This document shows, piece by piece, positions 6,169-12,848 of a DNA stretch of 12,904 nt (positions are counted from its first letter, which is position 1; each line of letters begins with the position of its first letter). The notes under the pieces were generated by a model. The model was not told the origin of the DNA. It worked only from the letters and a program-made list of their open reading frames with translations, and did no database searches. Source of the stretch: Limousia pullorum (GTDB lineage: Bacteria; Bacillota; Clostridia; Oscillospirales; Acutalibacteraceae). The position numbers and the translations under genes are program-made. The stretch is taken from assembly GCA_018714545.1 (NCBI GenBank), contig DVNG01000038.1, positions 1 through 12,904 of the forward strand, given 5' to 3'.

Positions 6169-7212
6169 ATGACGGTTAATAAAGAATTTATAAAAAAGCT
6201 TCTTTTTGAGCTTACTGCAGCCGGTGGAACAGCCGGCGAGGAAAAAGAAATTTTCAGCGTGATTTCGGAAAATCTTCCGGAAAATATCAGACCTGAAATC
6301 GAAACAAGAAACGGAAATATGAGAGCCTTTATAGGCGATAAAAATAAAGCTTCTGTGCTTCTTGACGCCCACACCGATAAAATAGGCTTTGCGGTGGTGT
6401 CGATAGATTCAAAAGGATTTTTAAAGCTTGCCAAGGTTGGCGGCTGTGACATGAGAGTTATGCAGGGTTCTCCCCTTATAATAAAAGGAGAGAGAAACAT
6501 TATGGGCGTGGTGTGCAATACACCGCCTCACCTTTCCGACGGCAGGGAGGACAGAGCCATAAAAGAGGATAACCTCTGGGTGGACTGCGGACTTTCCAAA
6601 AAAGAGATAGAAAAAATAGTTTCAATAGGTGACAGAGCTACATTCTTTTCAAAGCCCTGCGAGCTTTTGGGAGATAAAATTGCTGCACCGGGACTTGACA
6701 ACCGTGCAGGAGTTGCCGCTCTTATATGCTGCGCCCACATTTTAAAGGACATGGGTTATCAGGGAAATGTAGAGTTTCTTTTCAGCTCAAGGGAGGAAAC
6801 AAACGGCGCAGGAGCAATAACAGGGGGATTTGAAACAACAGCCTCAACAGCCGTTGCAGTAGACACAAGCTTTGCTGAACAGCCGGATAATTTAAAGGGC
6901 TGTAATCCGGGAACTTTGGGAAAAGGCACAATGATTTGCTATTCCTCAACCCTTGATAAAAAGGTCACAAATAAGCTAGTAAATATATGCGAGGATAAAA
7001 GTATACCTTATCAAAAGGAAGTATGGACAATGCGCACAGGCACAAACGCCGATAAGCTGGGTGTTTCAAAGGGCGGAATAAAGTGCGGACTTGTTTCGGT
7101 TCCTTTGAGATATATGCACACAGCCTGCGAGGTTATCAACATCAATGATGTGAAATACACAGCAGAGCTTTTGGCGGAGTTTGTAATTTCCGGAGGTGTT
7201 AAAGATGAATGA
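6169..7212 (+). CDS. M42 family metallo-aminopeptidase, diverged paralog
   Basis: A 347-residue member of the M42 family (dinuclear-metal aminopeptidases such as tetrahedral TET enzymes, glutamyl aminopeptidase PepA and FrvX). Expected metal and catalytic residues are present: His68 and Asp70 in DAHTDKIGF, the bridging Asp177 in GLDNRAG, Glu209-Glu210 in SREETNGAGA, Asp232 in AVDTS and His317 in YMHT. It differs from the usual HMDEVGF and QEEVGLRGA signatures, more than its downstream neighbour does. No Shine-Dalgarno site precedes the ATG; the murD stop is 11 nt upstream, so translation probably depends on ribosomes finishing murD. Its end overlaps the next M42 gene by 8 nt. In the family such proteins trim N-terminal residues from peptides in the cytosol, as 12-subunit shells. 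Substrate preference cannot be read here. Confidence 0.88.
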   Translation: MTVNKEFIKKLLFELTAAGGTAGEEKEIFSVISENLPENIRPEIETRNGNMRAFIGDKNKASVLLDAHTDKIGFAVVSIDSKGFLKLAKVGGCDMRVMQGSPLIIKGERNIMGVVCNTPPHLSDGREDRAIKEDNLWVDCGLSKKEIEKIVSIGDRATFFSKPCELLGDKIAAPGLDNRAGVAALICCAHILKDMGYQGNVEFLFSSREETNGAGAITGGFETTASTAVAVDTSFAEQPDNLKGCNPGTLGKGTMICYSSTLDKKVTNKLVNICEDKSIPYQKEVWTMRTGTNADKLGVSKGGIKCGLVSVPLRYMHTACEVININDVKYTAELLAEFVISGGVKDE

Positions 7213-8263
7213 AAGATATGAGCTTTTAAAGAAGCTTTGCACCTGCTCGGGAATTTCCGGAGATGAAACCAAGGTAAGAGATATTATAATTTCAGAGATT
7301 AAGGACTATGCCGATGATATAAAAACCGACAATATGGGAAACCTTATAGTTTTTAAAAAGGGGCTTAAAACACCTGATAAAAAGCTTATGATTTCCGCCC
7401 ACATGGACGAGGTTGGCTTTATGGTCACATATATAACGGAAAGAGGTTTTCTGAAATTTGACCAGGTAGGTGGTATCGACAGACGTGTGGTTTTCGGAAA
7501 GCGTGTAACCGTTGGCAAAAACTCAATAGACGGCGTTGTAGGTGTAAAGCCTATACATCTCTGCTCTGAGGATGAGAAGGAAGCAGTTCCGAAAATCTCC
7601 GACATGTATATAGATATAGGAGCCGAAAGCCGTGAAGAGGCTGAAAAGTATGTAAGTATCGGCGACAGTGTGTGCTTTTACTCACCTTTTGAGATAAACG
7701 AGGACGCAGTAAGCCTGGGCACAACATTAAAAGCCAAAGCCATAGACGACAGAGCAGGCTGTTTTATAATGATTGAGCTTATAAAATCACAGCTTGAATA
7801 CGACTGCACCTTTACCTTTGTGGTGCAGGAGGAAGTGGGATTGCGTGGGGCTAAAACCGCCGCCTACACTGTTGACCCGGATTACGCCATAGTTTTGGAG
7901 TCCACAACAGCTTCCGATATACACGGCTGTGAGGACAGCAAAGCTGTGTGCCATGTGGGCGACGGCGTTGTGGTTTCATTTATGGACAGAAGCACAATCT
8001 ATGACAAGGAAATGTTTAAGGAAGCCTTTAAAGCCGCAAAGGATATAGGAGTTAAAGCTCAGGTAAAGTCTGCGGTTGCAGGGGGAAACGACAGCGGAGC
8101 AATCCACACAAGCCGTGGCGGCGTGAGAACCTTGGCTTTGTCACTTCCATGCAGATATATACACTCGGGACTTTCCCTTGTGTCTTTAAGCGATATGGAA
8201 GATTCTTTGAAGCTCACAAAGGAGCTTATCTCAAGATTTTTAAGAGGAGCCCAAAGCGTATGA
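7205..8263 (+). CDS. M42 family metallo-aminopeptidase
   Basis: A 352-residue canonical M42 enzyme. Motifs are ISAHMDEVGF (63-72; metal ligands His66, Asp68), KAIDDRAGC (178-186; bridging Asp181), VVQEEVGLRGA (206-216; catalytic Glu209 and ligand Glu210), LESTTASD (231-238; Glu232 as ligand), AGGNDSGAIHTSRGGV (292-307) and RYIHS (318-321 with His320). I chose the ATG at 7205 because GGAGGTG lies 8-9 nt upstream, inside the preceding gene; a GTG three codons earlier lies within that ribosome site. The 8-nt overlap with the first M42 gene and the 4-nt ATGA overlap with the next gene indicate tight translational coupling. Two different M42 subunits from adjacent genes could assemble as a mixed shell or work on different peptides (inference). 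Confidence 0.93.
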   Translation: MNERYELLKKLCTCSGISGDETKVRDIIISEIKDYADDIKTDNMGNLIVFKKGLKTPDKKLMISAHMDEVGFMVTYITERGFLKFDQVGGIDRRVVFGKRVTVGKNSIDGVVGVKPIHLCSEDEKEAVPKISDMYIDIGAESREEAEKYVSIGDSVCFYSPFEINEDAVSLGTTLKAKAIDDRAGCFIMIELIKSQLEYDCTFTFVVQEEVGLRGAKTAAYTVDPDYAIVLESTTASDIHGCEDSKAVCHVGDGVVVSFMDRSTIYDKEMFKEAFKAAKDIGVKAQVKSAVAGGNDSGAIHTSRGGVRTLALSLPCRYIHSGLSLVSLSDMEDSLKLTKELISRFLRGAQSV

Positions 8264-9033
8264 TAAAAATACATGAGGGCGATTTTGATATAAAAAATTA
8301 TCTTGATAAATTCCCCGGCGACGACCCTTTTGTTTGCAGAATAGCTTCCCTGTTTAAGGCTTACAGGGAGCTTATTCCCTTTGCGGATTTTTGGGTTCAG
8401 CTTGATAAAAATAAAGAGGCTGTTGCCGCTTTGTCAAGGCTTGGGACCCAGTTTGTGCTGTATCTCACTGATAAAGCGGACCTTGAGGAAATAGCGTCTT
8501 TTATAAGGGTCGCCGGAGCCACAAGTCTGCTGATGGACGGAAAATACTCCCTTGATTTGGAATGTAAAAAGGAAACCACAGGAAAAATCATGAGATATAT
8601 TTTCCCGAAACCTCAGCTTGCAGAAAACGACAGAGTAATAAGCCCGAAGCTTAAAGATGTTTACAATCTCCTTGCGGAAAACTTTTCCGACAACAGCAAT
8701 CTTCCGGACTGTGAAAGCTTTTGCCTTGATATCTCATTTAAACAGAGGAGAAACACCTCAAGGGTCTGCGGCATAGAGGATAACGATGGGAACCTTGTGT
8801 CCTGCGCCATGACAGTTGCGGAAACTGAAAACTGCGCCATAATCGGTGCGGTGGCAACGGGAAAGAGATACAGAAACAAGGGCTTCGGAACATATATGAC
8901 TAAATATATAACAAGTCAGCTTTTCCGTGAAAAGAAAAAGATTTATCTATACAGAGAAGAAAATAAAAACGAAAAGTTTTATAATACCGCCGGTTACATA
9001 AATTGCGGAACGTGGAAAGAAATATATTTTTAA
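8260..9033 (+). CDS. GNAT-family N-acetyltransferase with uncharacterised N-terminal half
   Basis: A 257-residue protein whose C-terminal part (about 130-257) is a GCN5-related acetyltransferase domain. Acetyl-CoA binding is suggested by IGAVATGKRYRNKGFGTYM (195-213), which contains the RxxxGxG-like turn, and the terminal FYNTAGYINCGTW (240-252) is the usual last strand of the fold. The first 130 residues show no family I recognise; they may be a degenerate second GNAT domain, as in two-domain members. I chose the ATG that overlaps the M42 stop as ATGA, with AGAGGAG 9-10 nt upstream. A longer in-frame ATG at 8149 lies deep in the M42 gene and lacks support. The acetyl acceptor is unknown; coupling to peptidases and murD hints at an amino acid, peptide or amino sugar (weak inference). 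Confidence 0.8.
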   Translation: MIKIHEGDFDIKNYLDKFPGDDPFVCRIASLFKAYRELIPFADFWVQLDKNKEAVAALSRLGTQFVLYLTDKADLEEIASFIRVAGATSLLMDGKYSLDLECKKETTGKIMRYIFPKPQLAENDRVISPKLKDVYNLLAENFSDNSNLPDCESFCLDISFKQRRNTSRVCGIEDNDGNLVSCAMTVAETENCAIIGAVATGKRYRNKGFGTYMTKYITSQLFREKKKIYLYREENKNEKFYNTAGYINCGTWKEIYF

Positions 9034-9155
9034 ATTGTTATCACAGATGGGAATGTAACAGAATTATAGCTGGAAGCTTTGACCCGCCGTTTAAGAATGT
9101 TAATTGAAAATAAAACCTTTCCAAAGGCGGAAATAAAATATAAAGGATGAAATGA

Positions 9156-10412
9156 ATGGCAGTACCGTTTTTTGATATTGATGAAAGAATTGTTGAAGCC
9201 TCAAAAAAGGCTATGGAGCTTTGCAAAGACGAATTTGCAAGAATTGACGAAATACAGGAATTTAACCAGATTAAAATGCTGAAAGCCTTTCAGGAAGCAG
9301 GAGTAAGCGAATCACACTTTGCCGCCTCTACAGGCTACGGAATAGGGGACAGAGGAAGAGATATTTTAGATAAGGTTTACGCTTATGCTTTTGACGCTGA
9401 GGACGCTTTGGTAAGACATAACTTTGTCTGCGGAACTCACACCCTGGCGGTTGCCCTTTTCGGTATGCTCAGACCGGGAGACACAATGCTCAGCGTTACC
9501 GGAACACCATACGACACAATAAGAAGCACAATAGGAATTGAGGGTAATTACCCGGGTTCTTTAAAGGATTTCGGAATTAAATACGACGAGGTTGAGCTTA
9601 AAGAGGACGGAACAGTGGACTTGGAAGCTATAGAAAACAGAGTTACCGAGGACTTGAAAATGGTTTATATCCAGCGTTCCCGTGGCTACAGCCTGCGCCC
9701 GACTCTCACCTGTGCCGACATAGAGAAAATCTGCCGTGCAGTAAGAAAAAAATCAAGAAAGACAATTATAATGCTTGATAACTGCTACGGCGAGTTTGTG
9801 GAGAAAAAAGAACCCCTTTCCTGCGGTGTTGATATAATGGCAGGTTCCCTTATTAAAAACGCCGGCGGCGGAATTGCCCCTACAGGCGGATATATTGCAG
9901 GAAAGAAAAAGCTTGTTGAGATGTGCTCTTACCGCCTTACAACTCCGGGAATAGGCAGAGAACAGGGCGCAACCCTTAACCAGAGCAGAGAGCTTTTCAT
10001 GGGCGCATTCCACGCACCCCACGTGTCAGGAGAAGCCTTGAAAACAGCGGTTTTTGCTTCCGCTCTCTTTGAAATTTTGGGATATGAAGTGACACCTAAG
10101 TATAACGAAAGAAGAGGAGATATAATTCAGGTATTGAAGCTGGGCGATAGCGAAAAGCTCTGCGCTTTCTGCCGTGGAATACAGAAGGGCGCACCGGTTG
10201 ACAGCTTTGTATATCCGGAACCATCAGATATGCCCGGCTATGACAGCAAGGTTATAATGGCAGCAGGCGCATTTACTTTGGGTTCATCAATCGAGCTTTC
10301 CGCAGACGCACCTTTAAGAGAGCCATATGCAGTATGGATGCAGGGAGGACTTAACTTCCACAGCGGAAAAATGGGAGTAATGCTTGCGGCAAACTCAATG
10401 CTTAATTCATAA
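9156..10412 (+). CDS. YnbB-type PLP enzyme (aluminium-resistance / methionine gamma-lyase family)
   Basis: A 418-residue fold-type I PLP enzyme of the YnbB family, often annotated as aluminium resistance protein or methionine gamma-lyase family protein. The PLP-binding lysine is predicted at 234 in AGSLIKNAGGG; cofactor contacts include FVCGTHTLAVALFG (90-103) and MLDNCYGEF (206-214, Asp208 facing the pyridine nitrogen). Other strongly conserved stretches are STGYGIGDRGRD (58-69), VTGTPYDT (114-121) and RLTTPGIGREQGA. Relationship to cystathionine-type lyases implies C-S bond cleavage or a related reaction on an amino acid; the true substrate is not known to me. AAAGGA sits 8 nt before the ATG. 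The gap of 122 nt from the GNAT gene contains no clear terminator, so read-through is possible. In many Firmicutes relatives of this gene lie near miaA/hfq, which is not the case here. Confidence 0.88.
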   Translation: MAVPFFDIDERIVEASKKAMELCKDEFARIDEIQEFNQIKMLKAFQEAGVSESHFAASTGYGIGDRGRDILDKVYAYAFDAEDALVRHNFVCGTHTLAVALFGMLRPGDTMLSVTGTPYDTIRSTIGIEGNYPGSLKDFGIKYDEVELKEDGTVDLEAIENRVTEDLKMVYIQRSRGYSLRPTLTCADIEKICRAVRKKSRKTIIMLDNCYGEFVEKKEPLSCGVDIMAGSLIKNAGGGIAPTGGYIAGKKKLVEMCSYRLTTPGIGREQGATLNQSRELFMGAFHAPHVSGEALKTAVFASALFEILGYEVTPKYNERRGDIIQVLKLGDSEKLCAFCRGIQKGAPVDSFVYPEPSDMPGYDSKVIMAAGAFTLGSSIELSADAPLREPYAVWMQGGLNFHSGKMGVMLAANSMLNS

Positions 10413-10415
10413 ACC

Positions 10416-10456
10416 TTGAATATACTTTTAAAAAATGTATATAAATAACATATAAT
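10416..10456 (+). promoter_or_regulatory. Promoter candidates for the M29 gene
   Basis: Two overlapping sigma-A-like options exist. One is TTAAAA (10428-10433), 17 bp, then a perfect TATAAT (10451-10456). The other is TTGAAT (10416-10421), 18 bp, then TATAAA (10440-10445). The perfect -10 makes the first more likely, with a start near 10463 and a leader of about 20 nt carrying AGAGGTG. It would let the M29 gene be expressed apart from the upstream cluster. Confidence 0.55.
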
Positions 10457-10482
10457 GTATTTAATGCACAGAGGTGTGATAT

Positions 10483-11706
10483 ATGAAAAAAACAGTGATG
10501 AGAAGCTATGCAAATCTTATAGCTTCCGTAGGAGTAAATATTAAAAAGGGTCAGGAAGTAATTATAAGAGCCGACTTGGACCAGCCGGAATTTATTGCTA
10601 TGCTTGTGGAGGAGTGCTACAAGCTTGGCGCAAAAAAGGTTGAGGTTGAATGGAATTTCCAGCCTCTCACAAAAATTCATGTGCGCTACAGAACACAGAA
10701 AACTCTGTCAACAGTGGAAAACTGGGAGCTTGAAAAGGTAAAGTACCGCCTTGAAAGACTTCCTGCAATGATTTATATTCTTTCAGAAGACCCTGACGGC
10801 CTTGCAGGAATGAAGCAGGAGAAATGCGCAAAAGCCCAGCAGGCAAGATACAAGGTATTAAAGCAGTATCTTGACGAGATGGACAACCATTACCAGTGGT
10901 GTATAGCCGCAGTTCCGGGCGTTAAATGGGCTAAGAAAGTATTCCCGAACCTCAATAAAAGTCAGGCTATGGAGAAGCTCTGGGAGGCAATACTCTATAC
11001 CTCAAGAGCAGACAAAGACCCAATTGAAGCATGGAAACAGCACAATGAAGAGCTTGAGCAGAGATGCAATTATCTCAACTCCTTGAACCTGAGAAAGCTT
11101 GTGTATAAATCCTCCAACGGCACAGACCTTACAGTGGGACTTATGGAGCAGGCTCTCTTTATGGGCGGCGGAGAATATTCCCTTGAGGGCAATTTCTTCA
11201 ACCCTAATATCCCATCTGAAGAGGTTTTCACAACTCCAAAAGCCGGAGAAGCCGACGGCATTGTTTATTCCTCAAAGCCCCTTTCCTATCAGGGACAGCT
11301 TATTGAGAATTTCAGCGTGAGATTTGAAAATGGTAAGGTCGTTGAAGTAAAGGCGGAGAAAAATCAGGAGCTTTTACAGCAGATGGTTACAATGGACGAG
11401 GGAGCCGCAATGCTGGGTGAGTGCGCTTTGGTTCCTTACGATTCACCGATAAACAACAGCGGTTTGCTTTTCTACAATACTCTCTTTGACGAGAACGCTT
11501 CCTGCCACCTTGCCTTGGGCAGAGGATTTACAAACTGCGTAAAGGATTACGACAAGTACACCTTGGAAGAGCTTAGAAATATGGGTGTAAACGACTCAAT
11601 AATCCATGAGGACTTTATGATTGGCACAAAGGATTTGAATATTTACGGAATTACTGCCGACGGTCAGGAAATCCAGATTTTCAAAGACGGCAACTTCTGT
11701 ATCTGA
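10483..11706 (+). CDS. M29 family aminopeptidase (AmpS/PepS type)
   Basis: A 407-residue cytosolic metallo-aminopeptidase of family M29, which removes N-terminal residues from peptides as a dimer with two metal ions. The N-terminal half has the family pattern VNIKKGQEVIIRAD (18-31) and ECYKLGAKKVEVEW (44-57). The metal site in the C-terminal half is complete: Glu246/247 in NIPSEEVFTTP, Glu313 in MLGECALVP, the nearby Tyr331 in LLFYNTLFDENASCHLALG with His342, and His375-x-Asp377 in SIIHEDFMIGT. Length matches the usual 400-415. AGAGGTG lies about 6 nt before the ATG. It has its own promoter candidates 5' and a strong terminator 3', and closes the peptidase-rich run. No residue appears to be missing. 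Confidence 0.95.
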   Translation: MKKTVMRSYANLIASVGVNIKKGQEVIIRADLDQPEFIAMLVEECYKLGAKKVEVEWNFQPLTKIHVRYRTQKTLSTVENWELEKVKYRLERLPAMIYILSEDPDGLAGMKQEKCAKAQQARYKVLKQYLDEMDNHYQWCIAAVPGVKWAKKVFPNLNKSQAMEKLWEAILYTSRADKDPIEAWKQHNEELEQRCNYLNSLNLRKLVYKSSNGTDLTVGLMEQALFMGGGEYSLEGNFFNPNIPSEEVFTTPKAGEADGIVYSSKPLSYQGQLIENFSVRFENGKVVEVKAEKNQELLQQMVTMDEGAAMLGECALVPYDSPINNSGLLFYNTLFDENASCHLALGRGFTNCVKDYDKYTLEELRNMGVNDSIIHEDFMIGTKDLNIYGITADGQEIQIFKDGNFCI

Positions 11707-11730
11707 TTTTACACAGCAAAATTTTATCAT

Positions 11731-11778
11731 TAAAACCGGTTGGATTTTTTGTTCCAGCCGGTTTAATTTTTTGTTTTT
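11731..11778 (+). terminator. Rho-independent terminator after the M29 gene
   Basis: Two 12-nt arms, AAACCGGTTGGA (11733-11744) and TCCAGCCGGTTT (11753-11764), pair with a single G-U pair around an 8-nt loop and are followed by AATTTTTTGTTTTT. It should end transcription of the murD-to-M29 run before spo0A. Confidence 0.9.
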
Positions 11779-11837
11779 GCAAATGTTGTTTTATAAAAGT
11801 ATAAAAGATTTTAATCTGTCCCACGGTGTTTTTTAAG

Positions 11838-11863
11838 AGGAAAAAAGAGTTTTTCCTGTCGAT
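11838..11863. promoter_or_regulatory. Inverted repeat and 0A-box-like site upstream of spo0A
   Basis: A perfect inverted repeat has 8-bp arms AGGAAAAA (11838-11845) and TTTTTCCT (11850-11857) with a 4-nt spacer. It runs directly into TGTCGAT (11857-11863), one base from the Spo0A binding core TGTCGAA, inside a T-rich/A-rich context like known 0A boxes. It lies about 46-52 bp before the predicted spo0A start, a distance that suits an activator. Autoregulation is an inference. Confidence 0.4.
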
Positions 11864-11894
11864 AAAAAATTAAAAAAAATGAATGTAAAGTATT

Positions 11895-11919
11895 GCTATA
11901 ATTACCAATTTATGGTAAT
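11895..11919 (+). promoter_or_regulatory. spo0A promoter (extended -10) overlapped by a dyad
   Basis: TGCTATAAT provides an extended -10 with a perfect TATAAT (11897-11902). The -35 region is only a run of A, so the TG extension or an activator would be needed. A perfect dyad with 7-bp arms, ATTACCA (11901-11907) and TGGTAAT (11913-11919), spaced by 5 bp, begins in the -10 and covers the predicted start near 11909. This is a classic place for a repressor to bind. Confidence 0.6.
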
Positions 11920-11958
11920 ATAGTTACATTAAATAAAACAGTACGGGGGATTTTCACA

Positions 11959-12726
11959 ATGGACAATAAAATATCGGTAATAATTACGGAAGAAGCGTCG
12001 GAATTTTCAAAAGAAGAGCTTTTAACCCTTGAACAAATGAATATGCTTGTTGATTTCTGTCAAAAGGACGGGGATGAACTCATCAGAAGAATACTTTCCG
12101 ACTCGCCAGATGTGGTTATTATGGACTCGCTTATGACACATACCGACTCTATGGGCGTTTTAAAAGCCATAACAAAAAATCAAAACATAAAACAGCCGCT
12201 TTTTGTAGTATTTTCAAGCTTTCACAGCTCACTTATCGAGCGTGAAATAATGTCCGCAGGTGCTTCATATTATGTACTTAAACCTTTCAAGCTTCAGGAT
12301 TTAGCAGACAACATACAAAGACTTATAAAGCTCAACAAGGACAAAAGCGCAATGCTTCCGGGCGGCGACAACGGAATTGAAGTGAGAGTAACTGAAATTC
12401 TTCATCAGATAGGTGTACCTGCCCACATAAAAGGCTATCACTACCTGAGAGATTCAATAATCATATCCGTTGAAAAGCCTGACATAATAAACGCAGTCAC
12501 AAAACAGCTCTATCCAACAGTTGCTAAAAAATACGAAACAACCTCATCACGAGTTGAAAGAGCCATAAGACACGCCATAGAGGTCGCCTGGGACAGAGGA
12601 GATGTGGACGTACTTAATTCCTATTTCGGCTACACAATCCACAACGGAAGAGGCAAGCCCACAAACAGCGAATTTATCGCCATGATTTCCGACAAGCTCC
12701 GTCTCCAACTAAAACACGCCAGCTAA
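11959..12726 (+). CDS. spo0A: Spo0A-type sporulation response regulator with diverged receiver
   Basis: A 255-residue protein with a response-regulator receiver (about 1-125) and a Spo0A DNA-binding domain (about 138-252). The C-terminal domain is well conserved: VTEILHQIGVPAHIKGYHYL (144-163), LYPTVAKKYETT (184-195) and the recognition helix SSRVERAIRHAIEVAWDRGD (196-215), then YFGYTIHNGRGKPTNSEFIA. The receiver keeps the phospho-acceptor Asp56 and Lys108 (VLKPF), but the acidic pair is Glu11-Glu12 rather than Asp-Asp, MPH after the acceptor is MTH, and the switch Thr is Ser86. Spo0A is the phosphorelay-controlled master switch of sporulation and stationary-phase genes. Its usual upstream partner spoIVB is absent; an M29 peptidase gene with its terminator stands there instead. 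A GGGGA site lies 8-9 nt before the ATG. Family assignment is firm, while the phosphorylation behaviour is uncertain. Confidence 0.92.
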   Translation: MDNKISVIITEEASEFSKEELLTLEQMNMLVDFCQKDGDELIRRILSDSPDVVIMDSLMTHTDSMGVLKAITKNQNIKQPLFVVFSSFHSSLIEREIMSAGASYYVLKPFKLQDLADNIQRLIKLNKDKSAMLPGGDNGIEVRVTEILHQIGVPAHIKGYHYLRDSIIISVEKPDIINAVTKQLYPTVAKKYETTSSRVERAIRHAIEVAWDRGDVDVLNSYFGYTIHNGRGKPTNSEFIAMISDKLRLQLKHAS

Positions 12727-12730
12727 TTTT

Positions 12731-12787
12731 AGTTCCGCCATGCAAAGGTTTGGCTATGAAATAGACTTCATCGCATGGCGGGCGAGA
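12731..12787 (+). repeat. Structured intergenic repeat, copy 1
   Basis: A 9-bp outer stem, CCGCCATGC (12735-12743) with GCATGGCGG (12773-12781), encloses an inner 5-bp hairpin ATGAA/TTCAT (12756-12760, 12767-12771) with loop ATAGAC. GCGAG follows. It starts 8 nt after the spo0A stop and is followed by ACCTTTTGTTT, so it may also help end the spo0A transcript. Copy 2 lies about 114 bp downstream. Confidence 0.75.
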
Positions 12788-12848
12788 CCTTTTGTTTAGT
12801 CTTTGGAATGGCTCGCTCTCGGTTGACTTTGATTTTATTTTTTATTTT

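Noticed and set aside
7196..7204. GTG start for the second M42 gene
   Set aside because: It lies within the GGAGGTG ribosome site that serves the ATG at 7205.
8149..8259. Longer start for the GNAT gene inside the M42 gene
   Set aside because: It would overlap the M42 frame by over 100 nt; the ATGA overlap with AGAGGAG upstream is a better start.
9034..9155. Promoter or terminator between the GNAT and YnbB-type genes
   Set aside because: TTGACC and TTGAAA occur but no acceptable -10 is at 16-18 bp, and CCTTTCCAAAGG has too small a loop and no T-run.
9753..10022. Minus-strand frame opposite the YnbB-type gene (and similar frames opposite murD, M42 and M29 genes)
   Set aside because: Each is fully inside a well-conserved gene on the other strand and has no family motif.
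12782..12816. Separate terminator from GCGAG (12782-12786) and CTCGC (12812-12816)
   Set aside because: Five base pairs around a 25-nt loop with no T-run directly after the arm is too weak.
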